This document shows positions 36,253 to 50,930 of a stretch of 64,000 nt of DNA, piece by piece. The stretch spans positions 9,672,001 to 9,736,000 of the forward strand of contig BTRK01000001.1 in NCBI GenBank assembly GCA_036245805.1, read 5' to 3'. A model generated the notes under the pieces. The model was given only the letters and a program-made list of their open reading frames with translations. It had not been told where the DNA came from and made no database searches. Numbering within the stretch: position 1 is the stretch's first letter; every line of letters starts with the position of its first letter. This DNA comes from Pristionchus mayeri. Taxonomy: Eukaryota > Nematoda > Chromadorea > Rhabditida > Neodiplogasteridae. The position numbers and the translations under genes were made by a program.

Positions 36253-39200
36253 GTTACTTAATAATGAAATAACAGAGAAGAGAATGCACCCATAATGCTG
36301 AAATTTAGGGAATATGTTAATTAGCACATTTAGAAAACTTCTAGCATTTTGGTTGCGAGAATTCATGCAAACTACAGCTGTGATGCTTATGGGACATTGC
36401 CATTTTTTCACATTTTCTAGATTTTTCTTTGGAATGAAATAACAGAGAAGAGAATGCGCCCATACTGCTGAAATTTAGGGAATATGTTAATTAGCACATT
36501 TAGAAAACTTCTATCATATTATTTGCGTCAATTCATGCATACTACAGCTGTGATGCTTATGGGACATTGCCATTTTTCCACATTTTCTAGATTTTGCTTT
36601 GGAATGAAATAACAGAGAAGAGAATGCGCCCATAATGCTGAAATTTAGGGAATATGTTAATTAGCACATTTAGAAAACTTCTATCGTTTTGGTTGCGAGA
36701 ATTCATGCAAACTACAGCTGTGATGCTTATGGGACATTGCCATTTTTTCACATTTTCTAGATTTTGCTTTGGAATGAAATAACAGAGAAGAGAATGCGCC
36801 CATAATGCTGAAATTTAGGGAATATGTTAATTAGCACATTTAGAAAACTTCTATCATTTTGGTTGCGAGAATTCATGCAGACTACAGCTGTGATGCTTAT
36901 GGGACATTGCCATTTTTTCACATTTTCTAGATATTGCTTTGGAATGAAATAACAGAGAAGAGAATGCGCCCATAATGCTGAAATTTAGGGAATATGTTAA
37001 TTAGCACATTTAGAAAACTTCTATCATTTTAGCTGCGTCAATTCATGCAAACTCTAGCTGTGATGCTTATGGGACATTGCCATTTTTTTCACATTTTCTA
37101 GATGTTACTTAATAATGAAATAACAGAGAAGAGAATGCACCCATAATGCTGAAATTTAGGGAATATGTTAATTAGCACATTTAGAAAACTTCTAGCATTT
37201 TGGTTGCGAGAATTCATGCAAACTACAGCTGTGATGCTTATGGGACATTGCCATTTTTTCACATTTTCTAGATTTTTCTTTGGAATGAAATAACAGAGAA
37301 GAGAATGCGCCCATACTGCTGAAATTTAGGGAATATGTTAATTAGCACATTTAGAAAACTTCTATCATATTATTTGCGTCAATTCATGCATACTACAGCT
37401 GTGATGCTTATGGGACATTGCCATTTTTCCACATTTTCTAGATTTTGCTTTGGAATGAAATAACAGAGAAGAGAATGCGCCCATAATGCTGAAATTTAGG
37501 GAATATGTTAATTAGCACATTTAGAAAACTTCTATCATTTTGGTTGCGAGAATTCATGCAAACTACAGCTGTGATGCTTATGGGACATTGCCATTTTTTC
37601 ACATTTTCTAGATTTTGCTTTGGAATGAAATAACAGAGAAGAGAATGCGCCCATAATGCTGAAATTTAGGGAATATGTTAATTAGCACATTTAGAAAACT
37701 TCTATCATTTTGGTTGCGAGAATTCATGCAAACTACAGCTGTGATGCTTATGGGACATTGCCATTTTTTCACATTTTCTAGATTTTGCTTTGGAACGAAA
37801 TAACAGACTAGAGAATGCGCCCATAATGCTGAAATTTAGGGAATATGTTAATTAGCACATTTAGAAAACTTCTATAATTTTAGTTGCGTCAATTCATGCA
37901 AACTACAGCAGTGATGCTTATGGGACATTGCCATTTTTTTCACATTTTCTAGATGTTACTTAATAATGAAATAACAGAGAAGAGAATGCACCCATAATGC
38001 TGAAATTTAGGGAATATGTTAATTAGCACATTTAGAAAACTTCTAGCATTTTGGTTGCGAGAATTCATGCAAACTACAGCTGTGATGCTTATGGGACATT
38101 GCCATTTTTTCACATTTTCTAGATTTTTCTTTGGAATGAAATAACAGAGAAGAGAATGCGCCCATACTGCTGAAATTTAGGGAATATGTTAATTAGCACA
38201 TTTAGAAAACTTCTATCATATTATTTGCGTCAATTCATGCATACTACAGCTGTGATGCTTATGGGACATTGCCATTTTTCCACATTTTCTAGATTTTGCT
38301 TTGGAATGAAATAACAGAGAAGAGAATGCGCCCATAATGCTGAAATTTAGGGAATATGTTAATTAGCACATTTAGAAAACTTCTATCATTTTGGTTGCGA
38401 GAATTCATGCAAACTACAGCTGTGATGCTTATGGGACATTGCCATTTTTTCACATTTTCTAGATTTTGCTTTGGAATGAAATAACAGAGAAGAGAATGCG
38501 CCCATAATGCTGAAATTTAGGGAATATGTTAATTAGCACATTTAGAAAACTTCTATCATTTTGGTTGCGAGAATTCATGCAAACTACAGCTGTGATGCTT
38601 ATGGGACATTGCCATTTTTTCACATTTTCTAGATTTTGCTTTGGAACGAAATAACAGACTAGAGAATGCGCCCATAATGCTGAAATTTAGGGAATATGTT
38701 AATTAGCACATTTAGAAAACTTCTATAATTTTAGTTGCGTCAATTCATGCAAACTACAGCAGTGATGCTTATGGGACATTGCCATTTTTTTCACATTTTC
38801 TAGATTTTGCTTTGGAATGAAATAACAGAGAAGAGAATGCGCCCATACTGCTGAAATTTAGAGAATATGTTAATTAGCACATTTAGAAAACTTCTATCAT
38901 TTTAGCTGCGTCAATTCATTCAAACTATAGCTGTGATGCTTATGGAACATTGCCATTTTTTTCACATTTTCTAGATTTTGCTTTGGAACGAAATAACAGA
39001 CTAGAGAATGCGCCCATAATGCTGAAATTTAGGGAATATGTTAATTAGCACATTTAGAAAACTTCTATAATTTTAGTTGCGTCAATTCATGCAAACTACA
39101 GCAGTGATGCTTATGGGACATTGCCATTTTTTTCACATTTTCTAGATTTTGCTTTGGAATGAAATAACAGAGAAGAGAATGCGCCCATACTGCTGAAATT

Positions 39201-42200
39201 TAGAGAATATGTTAATTAGCACATTTAGAAAACTTCTATCATTTTAGCTGCGTCAATTCATGCAAACTACAGCAGTGATGCTTATGGGACATTGCCATTT
39301 TTTTCACATTTTCTAGATTTTGCTTTGGAATGAAATAACAGACTAGAGAATGCGCCCATAATGCTGAAATTTAGGGAATATGTTAATTAGCACATTTAGA
39401 AAACTTCTATAATTTTAGTTGCGAGAATTCATGCAAACTACAGCTGTGATGCTTATGGGACATTGCCATTTTTTCACATTTTCTAGATTTTGCTTTGGAA
39501 CGAAATAACAGACTAGAGAATGCGCCCATAATGCTGAAATTTAGGGAATATGTTAATTAGCACATTTAGAAAACTTCTATCATTTTGGTTGCGAGAATTC
39601 ATGCAAACTACAGCTGTGATGCTTATGGGACATTGCCATTTTTTTCACATTTTCTAGATTTTGCTTTGGAATGAAATAACAGAGAAGAGAATGCGCCCAT
39701 AATGCTGAAATTTAGGGAATATGTTAATTAGCACATTTAGAAAACTTCTATCATTTTGGTTGCGAGAATTCATGCAAACTACAGCTGTGATGCTTATGGG
39801 ACATTGCCATTTTTTCACATTTTCTAGATTTTGCTTTGGAATGAAATAACAGAGAAGAGAATGCGCCCATAATGCTGAAATTTAGGGAATATGTTAATTA
39901 GCACATTTAGAAAACTTCTATCATTTTGGTTGCGAGAATTCATGCAAACTACAGCTGTGATGCTTATGGGACATTGCCATTTTTTCACATTTTCTAGATT
40001 TTGCTTTGGAATGAAATAACAGAGAAGAGAATGCGCCCATAATGCTGAAATTTAGGGAATATGTTAATTAGCACATTTAGAAAACTTCTATAATTTTAGT
40101 TGCGAGAATTCATGCAAACTACAGCTGTGATGCTTATGGGACATTGCCATTTTTTTCACATTTTCTAGATTTTGCTTTGGAATGAAATAACAGAGAAGAG
40201 AATGCGCCCATAATGCTGAAATTTAGGGAATATGTTAATTAGCACATTTAGAAAACTTCTATCATTTTGGTTGCGAGAATTCATGCAAACTACAGCTGTG
40301 ATGCTTATGGGACATTGCCATTTTTTCACATTTTCTAGATTTTGCTTTGGAACGAAATAACAGACTAGAGAATGCGCCCATAATGCTGAAATTTAGGGAA
40401 TATGTTAATTAGCACATTTAGAAAACTTCTATAATTTTAGTTGCGTCAATTCATGCAAACTACAGCAGTGATGCTTATGGGACATTGCCATTTTTTTCAC
40501 ATTTTCTAGATGTTACTTAATAATGAAATAACAGAGAAGAGAATGCACCCATAATGCTGAAATTTAGGGAATATGTTAATTAGCACATTTAGAAAACTTC
40601 TAGCATTTTGGTTGCGAGAATTCATGCAAACTACAGCTGTGATGCTTATGGGACATTGCCATTTTTTCACATTTTCTAGATTTTTCTTTGGAATGAAATA
40701 ACAGAGAAGAGAATGCGCCCATACTGCTGAAATTTAGGGAATATGTTAATTAGCACATTTAGAAAACTTCTATCATATTATTTGCGTCAATTCATGCATA
40801 CTACAGCTGTGATGCTTATGGGACATTGCCATTTTTCCACATTTTCTAGATTTTGCTTTGGAATGAAATAACAGAGAAGAGAATGCGCCCATAATGCTGA
40901 AATTTAGGGAATATGTTAATTAGCACATTTAGAAAACTTCTATCATTTTGGTTGCGAGAATTCATGCAAACTACAGCTGTGATGCTTATGGGACATTGCC
41001 ATTTTTTCACATTTTCTAGATTTTGCTTTGGAATGAAATAACAGAGAAGAGAATGCGCCCATAATGCTGAAATTTAGGGAATATGTTAATTAGCACATTT
41101 AGAAAACTTCTATCATTTTGGTTGCGAGAATTCATGCAGACTACAGCTGTGATGCTTATGGGACATTGCCATTTTTTCACATTTTCTAGATATTGCTTTG
41201 GAATGAAATAACAGAGAAGAGAATGCGCCCATAATGCTGAAATTTAGGGAATATGTTAATTAGCACATTTAGAAAACTTCTATCATTTTAGCTGCGTCAA
41301 TTCATGCAAACTCTAGCTGTGATGCTTATGGGACATTGCCATTTTTTTCACATTTTCTAGATGTTACTTAATAATGAAATAACAGAGAAGAGAATGCACC
41401 CATAATGCTGAAATTTAGGGAATATGTTAATTAGCACATTTAGAAAACTTCTAGCATTTTGGTTGCGAGAATTCATGCAAACTACAGCTGTGATGCTTAT
41501 GGGACATTGCCATTTTTTCACATTTTCTAGATTTTTCTTTGGAATGAAATAACAGAGAAGAGAATGCGCCCATACTGCTGAAATTTAGGGAATATGTTAA
41601 TTAGCACATTTAGAAAACTTCTATCATATTATTTGCGTCAATTCATGCATACTACAGCTGTGATGCTTATGGGACATTGCCATTTTTCCACATTCTCTAG
41701 ATTTTGCTTTGGAATGAAATAACAGAGAAGAGAATGCGCCCATAATGCTGAAATTTAGGGAATATGTTAATTAGCACATTTAGAAAACTTCTATCATTTT
41801 GGTTGCGAGAATTCATGCAAACTACAGCTGTGATGCTTATGGGACATTGCCATTTTTTCACATTTTCTAGATTTTGCTTTGGAATGAAATAACAGAGAAG
41901 AGAATGCGCCCATAATGCTGAAATTTAGGGAATATGTTAATTAGCACATTTAGAAAACTTCTATCATTTTGGTTGCGAGAATTCATGCAAACTACAGCTG
42001 TGATGCTTATGGGACATTGCCATTTTTTCACATTTTCTAGATTTTGCTTTGGAACGAAATAACAGACTAGAGAATGCGCCCATAATGCTGAAATTTAGGG
42101 AATATGTTAATTAGCACATTTAGAAAACTTCTATAATTTTAGTTGCGTCAATTCATGCAAACTACAGCAGTGATGCTTATGGGACATTGCCATTTTTTTC

Positions 42201-44610
42201 ACATTTTCTAGATGTTACTTAATAATGAAATAACAGAGAAGAGAATGCACCCATAATGCTGAAATTTAGGGAATATGTTAATTAGCACATTTAGAAAACT
42301 TCTAGCATTTTGGTTGCGAGAATTCATGCAAACTACAGCTGTGATGCTTATGGGACATTGCCATTTTTTCACATTTTCTAGATTTTTCTTTGGAATGAAA
42401 TAACAGAGAAGAGAATGCGCCCATACTGCTGAAATTTAGGGAATATGTTAATTAGCACATTTAGAAAACTTCTATCATATTATTTGCGTCAATTCATGCA
42501 TACTACAGCTGTGATGCTTATGGGACATTGCCATTTTTCCACATTTTCTAGATTTTGCTTTGGAATGAAATAACAGAGAAGAGAATGCGCCCATAATGCT
42601 GAAATTTAGGGAATATGTTAATTAGCACATTTAGAAAACTTCTATCATTTTGGTTGCGAGAATTCATGCAAACTACAGCTGTGATGCTTATGGGACATTG
42701 CCATTTTTTCACATTTTCTAGATTTTGCTTTGGAATGAAATAACAGAGAAGAGAATGCGCCCATAATGCTGAAATTTAGGGAATATGTTAATTAGCACAT
42801 TTAGAAAACTTCTATCATTTTGGTTGCGAGAATTCATGCAAACTACAGCTGTGATGCTTATGGGACATTGCCATTTTTTCACATTTTCTAGATTTTGCTT
42901 TGGAACGAAATAACAGACTAGAGAATGCGCCCATAATGCTGAAATTTAGGGAATATGTTAATTAGCACATTTAGAAAACTTCTATAATTTTAGTTGCGTC
43001 AATTCATGCAAACTACAGCAGTGATGCTTATGGGACATTGCCATTTTTTTCACATTTTCTAGATTTTGCTTTGGAATGAAATAACAGAGAAGAGAATGCG
43101 CCCATACTGCTGAAATTTAGAGAATATGTTAATTAGCACATTTAGAAAACTTCTATCATTTTAGCTGCGTCAATTCATTCAAACTATAGCTGTGATGCTT
43201 ATGGAACATTGCCATTTTTTTCACATTTTCTAGATTTTGCTTTGGAACGAAATAACAGACTAGAGAATGCGCCCATAATGCTGAAATTTAGGGAATATGT
43301 TAATTAGCACATTTAGAAAACTTCTATAATTTTAGTTGCGTCAATTCATGCAAACTACAGCAGTGATGCTTATGGGACATTGCCATTTTTTTCACATTTT
43401 CTAGATTTTGCTTTGGAATGAAATAACAGAGAAGAGAATGCGCCCATACTGCTGAAATTTAGAGAATATGTTAATTAGCACATTTAGAAAACTTCTATCA
43501 TTTTAGCTGCGTCAATTCATGCAAACTACAGCAGTGATGCTTATGGGACATTGCCATTTTTTTCACATTTTCTAGATTTTGCTTTGGAATGAAATAACAG
43601 ACTAGAGAATGCGCCCATAATGCTGAAATTTAGGGAATATGTTAATTAGCACATTTAGAAAACTTCTATAATTTTAGTTGCGAGAATTCATGCAAACTAC
43701 AGCTGTGATGCTTATGGGACATTGCCATTTTTTCACATTTTCTAGATTTTGCTTTGGAACGAAATAACAGACTAGAGAATGCGCCCATAATGCTGAAATT
43801 TAGGGAATATGTTAATTAGCACATTTAGAAAACTTCTATCATTTTGGTTGCGAGAATTCATGCAAACTACAGCTGTGATGCTTATGGGACATTGCCATTT
43901 TTTTCACATTTTCTAGATTTTGCTTTGGAATGAAATAACAGAGAAGAGAATGCGCCCATAATGCTGAAATTTAGGGAATATGTTAATTAGCACATTTAGA
44001 AAACTTCTATCATTTTGGTTGCGAGAATTCATGCAAACTACAGCTGTGATGCTTATGGGACATTGCCATTTTTTCACATTTTCTAGATTTTGCTTTGGAA
44101 TGAAATAACAGAGAAGAGAATGCGCCCATAATGCTGAAATTTAGGGAATATGTTAATTAGCACATTTAGAAAACTTCTATCATTTTGGTTGCGAGAATTC
44201 ATGCAAACTACAGCTGTGATGCTTATGGGACATTGCCATTTTTTCACATTTTCTAGATTTTGCTTTGGAACGAAATAACAGACTAGAGAATGCGCCCATA
44301 ATGCTGAAATTTAGGGAATATGTTAATTAGCACATTTAGAAAACTTCTATAATTTTAGTTGCGAGAATTCATGCAAACTACAGCTGTGATGCTTATGGGA
44401 CATTGCCATTTTTTTCACATTTTCTAGATTTTGCTTTGGAATGAAATAACAGAGAAGAGAATGCGCCCATAATGCTGAAATTTAGGGAATATGTTAATTA
44501 GCACATTTAGAAAACTTCTATCATTTTGGTTGCGAGAATTCATGCAAACTACAGCTGTGATGCTTATGGGACATTGCCATTTTTTCACATTTTCTAGATT
44601 TTGCTTTGGA
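36253..44610 (-). repeat. 4.26-kb (25-monomer) tandem segmental duplication, containing 851-bp pentamers
   Basis: The marker GTTACTTAATAATG with GAATGCACCC occurs at 36253, 37104 and 37955, and again at 40512, 41363 and 42214. The internal period is 851 bp and the two sets are 4259 bp apart. The match continues past the pentamers: GGAACATTGCC followed by GAACG recurs at about 38942 and 43201, also 4259 bp apart. Private differences are rare (TATCGTTTTGG near 36683, CATTCTCTAG near 41691). Correspondence ends at about 40350/44610, where the second copy carries different monomers. Confidence 0.8.
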
Positions 44611-47600
44611 ATGAAATAACAGAGAAGAGAATGCGCCCATAATGCTGAAATTTAGGGAATATGTTAATTAGCACATTTAGAAAACTTCTATCATTTTGGT
44701 TGCGAGAATTCATGCAAACTACAGCTGTGATGCTTATGGGACATTGCCATTTTTTCACATTTTCTAGATTTTGCTTTGGAACGAAATAACAGACTAGAGA
44801 ATGCGCCCATAATGCTGAAATTTAGGGAATATGTTAATTAGCACATTTAGAAAACTTCTATAATTTTAGTTGCGTCAATTCATGCAAACTACAGCAGTGA
44901 TGCTTATGGGACATTGCCATTTTTTTCACATTTTCTAGATTTTGCTTTGGAATGAAATAACAGAGAAGAGAATGCGCCCATACTGCTGAAATTTAGAGAA
45001 TATGTTAATTAGCACATTTAGAAAACTTCTATCATTTTAGCTGCGTCAATTCATTCAAACTATAGCTGTGATGCTTATGGGACATTGCCATTTTTTTCAC
45101 ATTTTCTAGATTTTGCTTTGGAATGAAATAACAGAGAAGAGAATGCGCCCATACTGCTGAAATTTAGAGAATATGTTAATTAGCACATTTAGAAAACTTC
45201 TATCATTTTAGCTGCGTCAATTCATTCAAACTATAGCTGTGATGCTTATGGAACATTGCCATTTTTTTCACATTTTCTAGATTTTGCTTTGGAACGAAAT
45301 AACAGACTAGAGAATGCGCCCATAATGCTGAAATTTAGGGAATATGTTAATTAGCACATTTAGAAAACTTCTATAATTTTAGTTGCGTCAATTCATGCAA
45401 ACTACAGCAGTGATGCTTATGGGACATTGCCATTTTTTTCACATTTTCTAGATTTTGCTTTGGAATGAAATAACAGAGAAGAGAATGCGCCCATACTGCT
45501 GAAATTTAGAGAATATGTTAATTAGCACATTTAGAAAACTTCTATCATTTTAGCTGCGTCAATTCATTCAAACTATAGCTGTGATGCTTATGGGACATTG
45601 CCATTTTTTTCACATTTTCTAGATTTTGCTTTGGAATGAAATAACAGAGAAGAGAATGCGCCCATACTGCTGAAATTTAGAGAATATGTTAATTAGCACA
45701 TTTAGAAAACTTCTATCATTTTAGCTGCGTCAATTCATTCAAACTATAGCTGTGATGCTTATGGAACATTGCCATTTTTTTCACATTTTCTAGATTTTGC
45801 TTTGGAACGAAATAACAGACTAGAGAATGCGCCCATAATGCTGAAATTTAGGGAATATGTTAATTAGCACATTTAGAAAACTTCTATAATTTTAGTTGCG
45901 TCAATTCATGCAAACTACAGCAGTGATGCTTATGGGACATTGCCATTTTTTTCACATTTTCTAGATTTTGCTTTGGAATGAAATAACAGAGAAGAGAATG
46001 CGCCCATAATGCTGAAATTTAGAGAATATGTTAATTAGCACATTTAGAAAACTTCTATCATTTTAGCTGCGTCAATTCATGCAAACTACAGCAGTGATGC
46101 TTATGGGACATTGCCATTTTTTTCACATTTTCTAGATTTTGCTTTGGAATGAAATAACAGACTAGAGAATGCGCCCATAATGCTGAAATTTAGGGAATAT
46201 GTTAATTAGCACATTTAGAAAACTTCTATAATTTTAGTTGCGTCAATTCATGCAAACTACAGCTGTGATGCTTATGGAACATTGCCATTTTTTCACATTT
46301 TCTAGATTTTGCTTTGGAATGAAATAACAGAGAAGAGAATGCGCCCATACTGCTGAAATTTAGGGAATATGTTAATTAGCACATTTAGAAAACTTCTATC
46401 ATTTTATTTGCGTCAATTCATGCATACTACAGCTGTGATGCTTATGGGACATTGCCATTTTTCCACATTTTCTAGATTTTGCTTTGGAATGAAATAACAG
46501 AGAAGAGAATGCGCCCATAATGCTGAAATTTAGGGAATATGTTAATTAGCACATTTAGAAAACTTCTATAATTTTAGTTGCGTCAATTCATGCAAACTAC
46601 AGCAGTGATGCTTATGGGACATTGCCATTTTTTTCACATTTTCTAGATTTTGCTTTGGAATGAAATAACAGAGAAGAGAATGCGCCCATACTGCTGAAAT
46701 TTAGAGAATATGTTAATTAGCACATTTAGAAAACTTCTATCATTTTAGCTGCGTCAATTCATTCAAACTATAGCTGTGATGCTTATGGGACATTGCCATT
46801 TTTCCACATTTTCTAGATTTTGCTTTGGAACGAAATAACAGACTAGAGAATGCGCCCATAATGCTGAAATTTAGGGAATATGTTAATTAGCACATTTAGA
46901 AAACTTCTATAATTTTAGTTGCGTCAATTCATGCAAACTACAGCAGTGATGCTTATGGGACATTGCCATTTTTTTCACATTTTCTAGATTTTGCTTTGGA
47001 ATGAAATAACAGAGAAGAGAATGCGCCCATACTGCTGAAATTTAGAGAATATGTTAATTAGCACATTTAGAAAACTTCTATCATTTTAGCTGCGTCAATT
47101 CATTCAAACTATAGCTGTGATGCTTATGGGACATTGCCATTTTTTTCACATTTTCTAGATTTTGCTTTGGAATGAAATAACAGAGAAGAGAATGCGCCCA
47201 TACTGCTGAAATTTAGAGAATATGTTAATTAGCACATTTAGAAAACTTCTATCATTTTAGCTGCGTCAATTCATTCAAACTATAGCTGTGATGCTTATGG
47301 AACATTGCCATTTTTTTCACATTTTCTAGATTTTGCTTTGGAACGAAATAACAGACTAGAGAATGCGCCCATAATGCTGAAATTTAGGGAATATGTTAAT
47401 TAGCACATTTAGAAAACTTCTATAATTTTAGTTGCGTCAATTCATGCAAACTACAGCAGTGATGCTTATGGGACATTGCCATTTTTTTCACATTTTCTAG
47501 ATTTTGCTTTGGAATGAAATAACAGAGAAGAGAATGCGCCCATAATGCTGAAATTTAGAGAATATGTTAATTAGCACATTTAGAAAACTTCTATCATTTT

Positions 47601-49069
47601 AGCTGCGTCAATTCATGCAAACTACAGCAGTGATGCTTATGGGACATTGCCATTTTTTTCACATTTTCTAGATTTTGCTTTGGAATGAAATAACAGACTA
47701 GAGAATGCGCCCATAATGCTGAAATTTAGGGAATATGTTAATTAGCACATTTAGAATACTTCTATAATTTTAGTTGCGAGAATTCATGCAAACTACAGCT
47801 GTGATGCTTATGGGACATTGCCATTTTTTCACATTTTCTAGATTTTGCTTTGGAACGAAATAACAGACTAGAGAATGCGCCCATAATGCTGAAATTTAGG
47901 GAATATGTTAATTAGCACATTTAGAAAACTTCTATAATTTTAGTTGCGTCAATTCATGCAAACTACAGCTGTGATGCTTATGGAACATTGCCATTTTTTC
48001 ACATTTTCTAGATTTTGCTTTGGAATGAAATAACAGAGAAGAGAATGCGCCCATACTGCTGAAATTTAGGGAATATGTTAATTAGCACATTTAGAAAACT
48101 TCTATCATTTTATTTGCGTCAATTCATGCATACTACAGCTGTGATGCTTATGGGACATTGCCATTTTTCCACATTTTCTAGATTTTGCTTTGGAATGAAA
48201 TAACAGAGAAGAGAATGCGCCCATAATGCTGAAATTTAGGGAATATGTTAATTAGCACATTTAGAAAACTTCTATCATTTTGGTTGCGAGAATTCATGCA
48301 AACTACAGCTGTGATGCTTATGGGACATTGCCATTTTTTCACATTTTCTAGATTTTGCTTTGGAATGAAATAACAGAGAAGAGAATGCGCCCATAATGCT
48401 GAAATTTAGGGAATATGTTAATTAGCACATTTAGAAAACTTCTATCATTTTGGTTGCGAGAATTCATGCAAACTACAGCTGTGATGCTTATGGGACATTG
48501 CCATTTTTTCACATTTTCTAGATTTTGCTATTGAACGAAATAACAGACTAGAGAATGCGCCCATAATGCTGAAATTTAGGGAATATGTTAATTAGCACAT
48601 TTAGAAAACTTCTATAATTTTAGTTGCGTCAATTCATGCAAACTACAGCAGTGATGCTTATGGGACATTGCCATTTTTTTCACATTTTCTAGATGTTACT
48701 TAATAATGAAATAACAGAGAAGAGAATGCACCCATAATGCTGAAATTTAGGGAATATGTTAATTAGCACATTTAGAAAACTTCTAGCATTTTGGTTGCGA
48801 GAATTCATGCAAACTACAGCTGTGATGCTTATGGGACATTGCCATTTTTTCACATTTTCTAGATTTTTCTTTGGAATGAAATAACAGAGAAGAGAATGCG
48901 CCCATACTGCTGAAATTTAGGGAATATGTTAATTAGCACATTTAGAAAACTTCTATCATATTATTTGCGTCAATTCATGCATACTACAGCTGTGATGCTT
49001 ATGGGACATTGCCATTTTTCCACATTTTCTAGATTTTGCTTTGGAATGAAATAACAGAGAAGAGAATGC

Positions 49070-50930
49070 GCCCATAATGCTGAAATTTAGGGAATATGTT
49101 AATTAGCACATTTAGAAAACTTCTATCATTTTGGTTGCGAGAATTCATGCAAACTACAGCTGTGATGCTTATGGGACATTGCCATTTTTTCACATTTTCT
49201 AGATTTTGCTTTGGAATGAAATAACAGAGAAGAGAATGCGCCCATAATGCTGAAATTTAGGGAATATGTTAATTAGCACATTTAGAAAACTTCTATCATT
49301 TTAGCTGCGTCAATTCATGCAAACTACAGTTGTGATGCTTATGGGACATTGCCATTTTTCCACATTTTCTAGATTCTGCTTTGGAATGAAATAACAGAGA
49401 AGAGAATGCGCCCATAATGCTGAAATTTAGGGAATATGTTAATTAGCACATTTAGAAAACTTCTATCATTTTGGTTGCGAGAATTCATGCAAACTACAGC
49501 TGTGATGCTTATGGGACATTGCCATTTTTTCACATTTTCTAGATTTTGCTTTGGAACGAAATAACAGACTAGAGAATGCGCCCATAATGCTGAAATTTAG
49601 GGAATATGTTAATTAGCACATTTAGAAAACTTCTATCATATTATTTGCGTCAATTCATGCATACTACAGCTGTGATGCTTATGGGACATTGCCATTTTTC
49701 CACATTTTCTAGATTTTGCTTTGGAATGAAATAACAGAGAAGAGAATGCGCCCATAATGCTGAAATTTAGGGAATATGTTAATTAGCACATTTAGAAAAC
49801 TTCTATCATTTTGGTTGCGAGAATTCATGCAAACTACAGCTGTGATGCTTATGGGACATTGCCATTTTTTCACATTTTCTAGATTTTGCTTTGGAATGAA
49901 ATAACAGAGAAGAGAATGCGCCCATAATGCTGAAATTTAGGGAATATGTTAATTAGCACATTTAGAAAACTTCTATCATTTTAGCTGCGTCAATTCATGC
50001 AAACTACAGTTGTGATGCTTATGGGACATTGCCATTTTTCCACATTTTCTAGATTCTGCTTTGGAATGAAATAACAGAGAAGAGAATGCGCCCATAATGC
50101 TGAAATTTAGGGAATATGTTAATTAGCACATTTAGAAAACTTCTATCATTTTGGTTGCGAGAATTCATGCAAACTACAGCTGTGATGCTTATGGGACATT
50201 GCCATTTTTTCACATTTTCTAGATTTTGCTTTGGAACGAAATAACAGACTAGAGAATGCGCCCATAATGCTGAAATTTAGGGAATATGTTAATTAGCACA
50301 TTTAGAAAACTTCTATCATATTATTTGCGTCAATTCATGCATACTACAGCTGTGATGCTTATGGGACATTGCCATTTTTTCACATTTTCTAGATATTGCT
50401 TTGGAATGAAATAACAGAGAAGAGAATGCGCCCATAATGCTGAAATTTAGGGAATATGTTAATTAGCACATTTAGAAAACTTCTATCATTTTGGTTGCGA
50501 GAATTCATGCAAACTACAGCTGTGATGCTTATGGGACATTGCCATTTTTTCACATTTTCTAGATTTTGCTTTGGAATGAAATAACAGAGAAGAGAATGCG
50601 CCCATAATGCTGAAATTTAGGGAATATGTTAATTAGCACATTTAGAAAACTTCTATCATTTTAGCTGCGTCAATTCATGCAAACTACAGTTGTGATGCTT
50701 ATGGGACATTGCCATTTTTCCACATTTTCTAGATTCTGCTTTGGAATGAAATAACAGAGAAGAGAATGCGCCCATAATGCTGAAATTTAGGGAATATGTT
50801 AATTAGCACATTTAGAAAACTTCTATCATTTTGGTTGCGAGAATTCATGCAAACTACAGCTGTGATGCTTATGGGACATTGCCATTTTTTCACATTTTCT
50901 AGATTTTGCTTTGGAACGAAATAACAGACT
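49070..50930 (-). repeat. Higher-order repeat: 680-bp tetramer, about three copies
   Basis: The variant AAACTACAGTTGTGATGC, followed by CTAGATTCTGCTTTGG, occurs at 49321, 50001 and 50681, exactly 680 bp apart, with the same three intervening monomer types. Confidence 0.8.
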
